Below, piece by piece: positions 24,187-30,848 of a stretch of DNA of 64,000 nt (position 1 is the first letter of the stretch; each line of letters begins with the position of its first letter). The notes under the pieces are model-generated. The model ran no database searches and was not told the origin of the DNA. It saw only the letters and a program-made list of their open reading frames with translations. Made by a program: the position numbers and the translations under genes. This stretch comes from Anaerolineae bacterium (GTDB lineage Bacteria; Chloroflexota; Anaerolineae; Promineifilales; Promineifilaceae): the NCBI GenBank assembly GCA_019637635.1, contig JAHBVI010000006.1:38039-102038 (forward strand). The letters are read 5' to 3'.

Positions 24187-25299
24187 TCACCTCTTCACCT
24201 GCTCATATAAAAACGCCTGCACCTTTGCCATACTCTGCGCCCAGGTGGGGTGGGCCAGGAAGCGTTGGCGGGCAGACAGGCTCATGGCGGCTAAGGCGTC
24301 CCGGTTTTGGTGGAGATGGTGCAAATGGTGGGCAAGTACGGCCGTGTCCGCTGCATTTATCACGTAGCCATTCACACCATCGGTGATGCTCTCTTTGGCC
24401 GCACCACCCGTTGTGCCAATCGCCGGTAAACCAAACCCCATCCCTTCCAGGTAAACGATGCCAAACCCTTCATATTGGGAAGGTACGGCCAACACATGAC
24501 TGCGGCGCATCAAGTCGGCCAACGCCGCATCAGGCAGCGGGCCATGCAGGGCGATACCCTGCTTGAGATTATGTAAAACACGGCGGGTATAGGCGGGGTG
24601 TACGGCCGTGCTGCCTACCACATCCAGCCGCCAATCGTCGCTCAAAAGTTGACATAACGCTTCGATAAGTGTATGCAGCCCTTTGCGCGGGATCAAGTTG
24701 CCCACAAATAACACCCGCAGCGGCCCCGGCTCGTGAGTACGTTGGACTATCTCCGCTTCGGTGATGGTCGCCTGGAAGCGGTCGCCGCCTGGATAGGCAA
24801 CGACATGCGGCTGCCAGACATCCGATTTCGGCAACCGCCGGTTGCTTGAGAAATCGGATGTCTTCCCGGTCAGCCGCCCCACATCTTGTCGTGTGGTCTG
24901 GCTGTTAAAGATGAAGCCATCCACGCTTTGCAGATAACGCCGCTCTACCCATCGGTACAGCCAGCGTAAACTCGGCGGGTGCTGCTCGCTCTGGCGCAGA
25001 TGGTGGACGATGCTCACCAATGGATACCGCACCCGCCTTTTCAGCCGCCGGTTCAGCCAGAAGAGGGAGGGATGATTCAGTTCATCTTGCAGCAACAGGT
25101 CAAAATCGGCGCCTATCAGCTGTTGGTAAAGGGAACGGGAAAAGTTGTGCAGAAGGGTACGGCCGTAACCCACCCACGGCAGCGACACCACCTCCACCGC
25201 ATCGCCGTCCGCCCGCAGTTGCCTGACCAGCATCCGGTCATACAGATAACCGCCGGAAACAGTGTCCAGTGAGCCGTAGATGAGAAGGCCGATTTTCAT
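24187..25299 (-). CDS. GT4 glycosyltransferase of the RibAD-PTPS cluster
   Basis: A 370-residue GT-B enzyme: N-terminal MKIGLLIYGSLDTVSGGYLYD, hinge GNLIPRKGLHTLIEAL and the donor-site EGFGIVYLEGMGFGLPAI. It should transfer a sugar from a nucleotide donor, here plausibly to the cluster's pteridine- or deazapurine-like product. Residues ~146-161 (KTSDFSSNRRLPKSDV) come from a 48-base palindrome inserted in frame just before the conserved VAYPGGDRF, at the join between the two lobes, where an insert is tolerable. Confidence 0.88.
   Translation of the reverse strand: MKIGLLIYGSLDTVSGGYLYDRMLVRQLRADGDAVEVVSLPWVGYGRTLLHNFSRSLYQQLIGADFDLLLQDELNHPSLFWLNRRLKRRVRYPLVSIVHHLRQSEQHPPSLRWLYRWVERRYLQSVDGFIFNSQTTRQDVGRLTGKTSDFSSNRRLPKSDVWQPHVVAYPGGDRFQATITEAEIVQRTHEPGPLRVLFVGNLIPRKGLHTLIEALCQLLSDDWRLDVVGSTAVHPAYTRRVLHNLKQGIALHGPLPDAALADLMRRSHVLAVPSQYEGFGIVYLEGMGFGLPAIGTTGGAAKESITDGVNGYVINAADTAVLAHHLHHLHQNRDALAAMSLSARQRFLAHPTWAQSMAKVQAFLYEQVKR
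24816..24863. repeat. 48-base palindromic element inside the GT4 gene
   Basis: Outer arms AGACATCCGATTTC (24816-24829) and complement (24850-24863), 14 of 14; inner GGCAACC-GCC-GGTTGC. Length 48 keeps the reading frame. The element at 50379-50426 has the same length, the same AGAC...GTCT ends and the same inner arms. Confidence 0.8.
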
Positions 25300-25304
25300 T
25301 GCGT

Positions 25305-25382
25305 GAGCGGTGAGCAGTAAGCGGTGAGCGGTGAGTGATGGAGCAAACTGCTCACTGCTTACTGCCCACTGCTAACTGAAAA
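25305..25382. repeat. GCGGTGAGCAGT-type inverted repeat
   Basis: Direct copies of GCGGTGAGCAGTAA on the left and CTCACTGCTTACTG-type copies on the right can fold together. The right arm runs into the PTPS gene and supplies its last residues (AVGSKQ) and stop codon. Confidence 0.65.
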
Positions 25383-25741
25383 GAAGCCCAGGCAATCTCA
25401 TTTTCCCACAACTTCACCGTCACGGCCGTGAGCGTTTCCGCCTGTATCCGCTCTGCCAGTTGGGTACAAAAGATGCGGGCGAAATGCTCAATGCTGGGGT
25501 TCAGCCCGGCAAATTCGGGCAGGTCATTCAGTGTTTTATCGCGGTAATGGGCCACCAGCGCATTGAGATGGGTCTCAATATCTACAATGTCCACCAAATA
25601 CCCATGCCGATCCAACGTTTCGCCATGCAACTGCACCTCTACCGCGTAATGGTGAGAATGCCATTCATTCTCCGCTCCCCAATCCCCGCCAATCAAAAAA
25701 TGCTGCGCTACAAAATCCCGTTTAACGGCTACTGTGTACAT
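25352..25741 (-). CDS. 6-pyruvoyltetrahydropterin synthase / QueD homologue
   Basis: A 129-residue single-domain PTPS-fold protein from ATG 25741 (AAGGAG site). Zinc ligands are His14, His28 and His30 (QHF... and HSHH), but the catalytic Cys of PTPS and QueD, normally four residues before the His pair, is replaced (ENEWHSH; Glu at that place). It therefore probably binds a pterin-like substrate and does a different reaction. A Streptomyces coelicolor homologue (SCO6650) of unknown function sits, as I recall, beside a GTP cyclohydrolase II homologue as here. The last residues derive from an adjoining repeat. Confidence 0.8.
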   Translation of the reverse strand: MYTVAVKRDFVAQHFLIGGDWGAENEWHSHHYAVEVQLHGETLDRHGYLVDIVDIETHLNALVAHYRDKTLNDLPEFAGLNPSIEHFARIFCTQLAERIQAETLTAVTVKLWENEIAWASFQLAVGSKQ

Positions 25742-25879
25742 ATGAGTTGTCTCCTTTGGGGTTAATTTAACGCAATGATGCAAAGAGGCAAAGAAGGTAG
25801 GAATTATGAATTATGAAGGATGAATTATGAAGGGCCGAGAACGTCTTATACCTTGTCACCCCTTCACCGTGTCACCTTG

Positions 25880-26908
25880 TCAACTGTATGTAAAAATGAC
25901 CTGCACGGCCGTGCCCCCCTCCTGATCCAACAATTGATACGCCTTATTCGCTTCCGTAATGGGGAAACGATGGGTAATCAAGGGTGCCGGGTTGTGTTGA
26001 GCCAACATCTGCCAGACCGTTTGCAGGCGGCGGGTTTTGCTGAAACGGCCGTGCCAACGAGGATGCAGGTTGCTAACCTGGCTGCTAATCAGCCGCATAT
26101 GGCCGCGATGAAACGCGCCACCCAGGTCAACGTTGGCCCGCTTTTGCCCATACCAGGAGCCGATGAGAACACGGCCGTTAAAGCCCGCCAGCCCAATCGC
26201 CAAATCCAGCGCCGCCGGATTGCCTGACAGTTCATATACAAGGTCCGCGCCAGGGTAAGGGCGGTCGTCTTGCAGCGCTACCCGCATCTCAGCCAATACA
26301 TCCGGTGTGGTGGGATCAAACACGGCCGTCGCCCCCATCTGCCGCGACCATTCCCGCCGCAGCGCGTACCCGTCCGCCGTAACCAGCGCCGCCAGCGGAA
26401 AATCGGCCAGCAGCATCGTCGTCAGCAGCCCCACCATCCCCTGCCCTAACACCGCCACCTGTTCACCAATAACGGGACGGCCGTCCATGACAAAGGAGAC
26501 GGCCGTTTCCATATTGGGCAGGAAGACGGCCGTTTCCGGCGACATACCCTCCGGCAGCGGCAGCAGCGTTTCCGGGCGGGCGGCGAAATAGCTCTGGTGC
26601 GGTTGGAAGGCAAAGACCCAACGGCCGTGCCAGCCCGCCGCCACTTCCCGCCCCACCGCCACCACCTGCCCCACGCAGGCATAACCATAACTTAGTGGGT
26701 AGGCAAACGCCCCCGCCAACGCCTCTATCGTTTCATCCACCGGCAAATCGGGCGGCCACTGCCCCCGGTAGAGCAGCATTTCTGTACCGGCGCTGATGGC
26801 GGACACGGCCGTTTGCACCAACACCTCATCCACCGCCAACCCCGGCAGCCGCTCAGCCCGGACTTCTACCTCACCGGGCGCTGCGAACCACAAACGATAA
26901 TTGGTCAC
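25880..26908 (-). CDS. zinc-type medium-chain dehydrogenase (MDR) of the RibAD-PTPS cluster
   Basis: A 342-residue alcohol-dehydrogenase-like protein: catalytic domain (~1-130) and Rossmann domain with VLGQGMVGLLTTML (~150). The usual zinc Cys and His residues of classical ADHs are not evident (YACVGQVVAVGR has one Cys), so it may act as an NAD(P)H-dependent reductase without catalytic zinc. Second in the cluster, after RibAD and before PTPS. Very dense in ACGGCCGT (eight or more copies). Confidence 0.85.
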   Translation of the reverse strand: MTNYRLWFAAPGEVEVRAERLPGLAVDEVLVQTAVSAISAGTEMLLYRGQWPPDLPVDETIEALAGAFAYPLSYGYACVGQVVAVGREVAAGWHGRWVFAFQPHQSYFAARPETLLPLPEGMSPETAVFLPNMETAVSFVMDGRPVIGEQVAVLGQGMVGLLTTMLLADFPLAALVTADGYALRREWSRQMGATAVFDPTTPDVLAEMRVALQDDRPYPGADLVYELSGNPAALDLAIGLAGFNGRVLIGSWYGQKRANVDLGGAFHRGHMRLISSQVSNLHPRWHGRFSKTRRLQTVWQMLAQHNPAPLITHRFPITEANKAYQLLDQEGGTAVQVIFTYS

Positions 26909-26997
26909 TCGTCACTTGTCACTCGTCAATCGTCATTGGGTAATTTGGAGATTGGAGATTGGAAATCACCTTGTCACCCCATCACCTGCTCACCTCA

Positions 26998-28272
26998 TCA
27001 CCCCACCTCCCCCGTCACCACCATGTCCGCGCCGAGTTGGTGGTAGTGGGCATGGTGCAGGGTGGGCAGGGTGTGGCCGTTCAGGTAGGTGATGGCGGGC
27101 AGGCCACCCAGGAGTCGGGGGACAATGGTGATGACGACCCGGTCTACCAACTGCGCCGTCAGGAAGCTGGTAATGATTTGCGCGCCGCCTTCTACCATCA
27201 CGCTGCCCAGTCCACGCGATTGCAAGGCGGCTAAAGCGGCCAAGAGGGAGACACGGCCGTCTGGCGCCGCCGCCACGCGCACCACTTCCGCCCCCGCGGC
27301 TTCCAAAGCCGTTTGCCGGGCGGCGTCCGCCTGGATGGTGGTGATGATGAGCGGCCGTTTGGGGTGGTGTAGTAATTGGGCGGTGAGAGGGAAACGGAGA
27401 CGGCCGTCCACCACCACCGGCTGCGGCTGCTCACCCTCCACCAAACGCACCGTCAGCCGGGGGTCGTCGGCCAGCACTGTGCCAATGCCCACCAGGATGG
27501 CGTCGTGGCTGGCCCGCAGATGGTGGGTCATGTGCAGTGCCTCTGGCCCGCTCAGCGGCGTGGGCTGGCCACGCCGGGCGGCAATGGAACCGTCCAGGCT
27601 TTGGGCGTAGCTGAGGGTGACAAAGGGGCGAGAGGCGGACGGCCGTGCCGCCCCATTGGCCACCGGCATTGTGTCCAGATCAAGCAAGTGGCGCATCTTT
27701 TCCACTTTGGTTTTGAGGTAGGCGGCATTTTCGGGGGTCACGGCCGTTGTCAAGGGCAGCCGCGCCACCACCGAGATGCCCGCCGTTTGCAGACCGGCAA
27801 TTTTGTCCGGGTTATTGGTCAACAATTGCACAGAGCGCACATCTAAATCATGCAAAATGTGGGCAGCGGCCGTGTACTCTCGCGCATCCGCCTGATGGCC
27901 AAGCATCAAATTGGCATCCACCGTGTCATACCCCATCTCCTGCAAATTGTACGCCCGCAGCTTATCGGCCAGGCCAATGCCCCGCCCCTCCTGCCGCAGA
28001 TAAACAACCACCCCCCGCCCGGCGGCGGCAATGCGCTGCATGGCATGGTGCAACTGTGGGCCACAGTCACAGCGCCGCGACCCCAACACATCACCCGTAA
28101 AACATTCGGAGTGGATGCGCACCAACACATCTGATTGCCCGGCCACCTCCCCCATCACCAGCGCCAGATGCTCCTTGCCATCGGCGGCGCTACGATACAG
28201 GCTCAACTGAAACTGCCCAAAATCGGTGGGAATACGGGCGCTGGTGACGTGTTCAATCGGTTTGCCTTCCAT
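26998..28272 (-). CDS. GTP cyclohydrolase II fused to RibD-type reductase
   Basis: A 424-residue fusion. Residues 1-205 are GTP cyclohydrolase II: zinc Cys57, Cys68 and Cys70 in HSECFTGDVLGSRRCDC, then YLRQEGRGIGL with the Tyr found in true riboflavin-type enzymes, and LLTNNPDKI. Residues ~222-424 are a RibD C-terminal (DHFR-like) reductase: SYAQSLDGSIA, DAILVGIGTVLADDP, MVEGGAQI. The usual fusions are RibB-RibA and deaminase-reductase; this RibA-RibD join gives a reduced ribosylaminopyrimidine without the deaminase. The start at ATG 28272 excludes upstream codons from a hairpin. First gene of the cluster. Confidence 0.9.
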   Translation of the reverse strand: MEGKPIEHVTSARIPTDFGQFQLSLYRSAADGKEHLALVMGEVAGQSDVLVRIHSECFTGDVLGSRRCDCGPQLHHAMQRIAAAGRGVVVYLRQEGRGIGLADKLRAYNLQEMGYDTVDANLMLGHQADAREYTAAAHILHDLDVRSVQLLTNNPDKIAGLQTAGISVVARLPLTTAVTPENAAYLKTKVEKMRHLLDLDTMPVANGAARPSASRPFVTLSYAQSLDGSIAARRGQPTPLSGPEALHMTHHLRASHDAILVGIGTVLADDPRLTVRLVEGEQPQPVVVDGRLRFPLTAQLLHHPKRPLIITTIQADAARQTALEAAGAEVVRVAAAPDGRVSLLAALAALQSRGLGSVMVEGGAQIITSFLTAQLVDRVVITIVPRLLGGLPAITYLNGHTLPTLHHAHYHQLGADMVVTGEVG

Positions 28273-28456
28273 AGCGCCCAAAGTATAACAAAAACCCGGC
28301 CTGCACATCAGACCGGGTTAACCCGATCTCTATTGGACAAGCATTAACAAATACGTTAACATTCTCGCATGGATTGGGAGATCATTTATTATGAAGAAGG
28401 AATTGGAGGTTGCTCGCCGCAGAATGTCCGATGTTTTGGAAAACTGGTAGAGGCGG

Positions 28457-28750
28457 ATGATGAAATCACATGATGAGATGATCAATAAATGGATGGAAGA
28501 GCCTGACTTCAAACAAGAATATGAAGCGCTTGAGGCTGAGTTTTCCTTGTTTGACGAATTGTTACGGGCGCGCAAAGAAGCCGGACTGACGCAAGCAGAG
28601 GTAGCCGAGAGAATGGGCACCAAAACCTCAGCGGTTGCTCGTCTGGAAGCTGGTGGGGGCAGCCAAAAACATTCGCCCTCCATTGCTACCTTGCAGAAGT
28701 ACGCCAAAGCTGTTGGCGGTCATCTGGAAATTCGGCTGATTCGTGAATAA
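28457..28750 (+). CDS. XRE-family (HigA-like) antitoxin
   Basis: A 97-residue protein. The N-terminal helix pair is followed by an HTH at ~35-90 (ARKEAGLTQAEVAERMGTKTSAVARLE) and GGHLEIRLI at the end, typical of antitoxins paired with RelE/HigB-type toxins encoded just upstream. Upstream, ATG 28369 opens a 34-codon frame starting MDWEIIYYEEG, like the N-terminus of a Gp49/HigB toxin, but it ends by overlap with this gene, so the toxin is probably decayed. ATG 28457 or the next ATG are possible starts. Confidence 0.75.
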   Translation: MMKSHDEMINKWMEEPDFKQEYEALEAEFSLFDELLRARKEAGLTQAEVAERMGTKTSAVARLEAGGGSQKHSPSIATLQKYAKAVGGHLEIRLIRE

Positions 28751-28789
28751 TTCCTTTCCTCAATAGGAAGGTGACAGAACGTCGGCAGC

Positions 28790-29755
28790 TTATTGAGGGT
28801 TTTCCATTTCTGCAACGCCGGATTCCAGTAGTCTTGGTTGGTAGATAGCACCATTTTGTTTATACCGTATCTGCTCCCAAGCACCGGCTTCATCCTGTGA
28901 TTCTTTGGCCCCGGTCTCTTTGCTCACTCTTTCAACAGCTACCTGGCAATACTGTTCGTTGTTATCAATCAAAATGCAATTTCGGTTTTCGGTGAGGGCG
29001 GCTACGGCCGTTGACCCACTCCCCCCAAACGGATCAACAATCAAACCATGATCAGGACTCAACAACTTGATGAAAAAGAGGGGTAAATCCATAGGAAATA
29101 CGGCCGGATGTTGCTTGTTCTTCCCCACAACAGCGCTGGTAATTACATTGCTGGGCAATACTGTTTCTTTGCCTACCCATCTGGACACATCGCGTCCAAA
29201 ACCGCTGGCATTTACCGAATTGTGGCGGCTTAAATCGTTCTCGCCCAGGTTGCTCAGGCGTGTTTCAGCCCAATCCCCAATCGGCACTTTTACAGCTTCC
29301 GGGTTGAAAAAGGGCTTTTTGTCTTTTGCCAGATGAAAACAGTATTCCCAACCATCCCGTAACCGGGTAGGCCAATAGCCGGGCATGGGATTTGTCTTGT
29401 GCCAGAGATAATCGTCTATGGCATACCACCCGTTCTCACACAGTGCCTCTATCATGTGCCACACATACCGGTGCCGAACTCCATTTACTACGCGGTCTTT
29501 GATATTGATAACCAGGCTGCCTGTTGGCTTTAGCGCATCATAAAACGGTTCGTGAAATGTTAAGAACCATTGGGAAAAATCGTCAGGATGCACACTGTCA
29601 TAATGCCGCTGCCTCGCATCCGCGTAGGGCGGTGATGTAACGATAAGATCAACCTGTCCCTTAAAATCTCGCAGTGCCTGACGGCTGTCATCACAAATAA
29701 TGGTGCAAGAAACATCCTGATCATCTGTGTTCTTCTTAATCAAGGTTTTTCGCAT
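28790..29755 (-). CDS. type II DNA methyltransferase (beta-type, TSPPY)
   Basis: A 321-residue methyltransferase. Catalytic motif TSPPYAD is near residue 40 and the SAM motif DPFGGSGSTAVAAL near 245, i.e. catalytic before SAM-binding, the beta class; TSPPY favours N4-cytosine. The central part (~110-220) would be the target-recognition region. It follows the putative nuclease gene by 12 bases on the same strand. Recognition sequence unknown. Confidence 0.88.
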   Translation of the reverse strand: MRKTLIKKNTDDQDVSCTIICDDSRQALRDFKGQVDLIVTSPPYADARQRHYDSVHPDDFSQWFLTFHEPFYDALKPTGSLVINIKDRVVNGVRHRYVWHMIEALCENGWYAIDDYLWHKTNPMPGYWPTRLRDGWEYCFHLAKDKKPFFNPEAVKVPIGDWAETRLSNLGENDLSRHNSVNASGFGRDVSRWVGKETVLPSNVITSAVVGKNKQHPAVFPMDLPLFFIKLLSPDHGLIVDPFGGSGSTAVAALTENRNCILIDNNEQYCQVAVERVSKETGAKESQDEAGAWEQIRYKQNGAIYQPRLLESGVAEMENPQ

Positions 29756-29767
29756 CTCTCTACCCCT

Positions 29768-30718
29768 TTAACCACAAAAAAAGCGCACCAATTTATGCGG
29801 ATCGTGGAAAGTGCCGGCTTCATCTATCAAGCCTTTTTCCCGGCAAGCGACGCCAAAAGATTCCAGCACCGTTTCTGGCACTTCGATTTCCGAAAATAAA
29901 TCAGCCTGCGCCTGCATCTCGATTAAAACGTCCAGCACCAACGTCATGATCTCTTCATAGGTGTAGTTAGCAAAAAAGGGCCACAGAAAATCGGAAAGCC
30001 AGACCTCTGTGTTGTGCGAATACGGCCGTTTTGTCCGCTGCTCTATCTTGATGTGCCGTTGACCTTTATCCATCGTAATGGCAAAGACACAACAGTAAGG
30101 GCCAACGCGATTTTTGTCCGTATTTGCCATCACTTCCAATGCCTGAATCGCTTTTGGCCAATCCTGCCCGCCCATCGTATTGCGGCGGTTCTTGACCGAA
30201 ACATACAAACTGAGCGGGTCCGTCTGTGAATCGGTAAACTCAATCACCGCATTAAAATCGGCTTCGGCCGCGCCAATACCAGAAACAGAACGAAACCGTC
30301 CGCTGGCCCGTGTGCAATCAAAAAGTAAAAATTGATAACGCCAACCAGAGTTCATTCTCCCTTTCTGAACCAGCCAATTCCTGAACTGCTCCCGGCCAAC
30401 GACGCGATAATCCTTTGTATGCACCTGATATGCAGTTGAAGCCGGGTCGCCACAATACCGTTTGAAGTAGTCGAACAACTTCTTGCCCGTTTTCAAGTAA
30501 ATAGCGTGTTTTTCATCTTCGGTAGCCTCATCTGGTATGGCAAGGATTTCCCGGCTTGATTTTTGATTGGCCTGGTAAATCGCCTGTTTCACCATCTGCT
30601 CCATCGTTTCGTAGGCGATCTTCCTGGTATGGGGCACAAGCGTCGTCAGATCTAACAAACCATGCTCTTTGCTTGGGGGATCGTCAACACGTGGATATCG
30701 TTGGGGTGTAATTCTCAT
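29768..30718 (-). CDS. putative type II restriction endonuclease
   Basis: A 316-residue protein of no family I recognise. Its position directly before a methyltransferase makes restriction the most likely role. A possible PD-(D/E)xK core is AEADFNAVIEFTD followed about 15 residues later by LYVSVKNRR, giving an Asp and a strand-borne Val-Lys. ATG 30718 opens the operon. Codon usage and base composition are slightly AT-richer than the neighbouring housekeeping genes. An alternative is a regulatory or accessory protein. Confidence 0.6.
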   Translation of the reverse strand: MRITPQRYPRVDDPPSKEHGLLDLTTLVPHTRKIAYETMEQMVKQAIYQANQKSSREILAIPDEATEDEKHAIYLKTGKKLFDYFKRYCGDPASTAYQVHTKDYRVVGREQFRNWLVQKGRMNSGWRYQFLLFDCTRASGRFRSVSGIGAAEADFNAVIEFTDSQTDPLSLYVSVKNRRNTMGGQDWPKAIQALEVMANTDKNRVGPYCCVFAITMDKGQRHIKIEQRTKRPYSHNTEVWLSDFLWPFFANYTYEEIMTLVLDVLIEMQAQADLFSEIEVPETVLESFGVACREKGLIDEAGTFHDPHKLVRFFCG

Positions 30719-30784
30719 GTCGTCCTTGACCTGTCGGGAATAAGATGTCGCCTATTCTAGCAAATTTGTTCGGATAAGGGTATG

Positions 30785-30820
30785 AAAAAAAGCCCTGACC
30801 AGGAATTTCAGTCAGGGCTT
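30785..30820 (-). terminator. Rho-independent terminator after the PBP gene
   Basis: AAGCCCTGAC pairs with GTCAGGGCTT around an 11-base loop; on the minus strand a run of seven T follows. It lies 29 bases beyond the stop of the penicillin-binding protein gene. Confidence 0.85.
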
Positions 30821-30848
30821 CCCATAAAACAGTAAATGGGGGCGGGGA

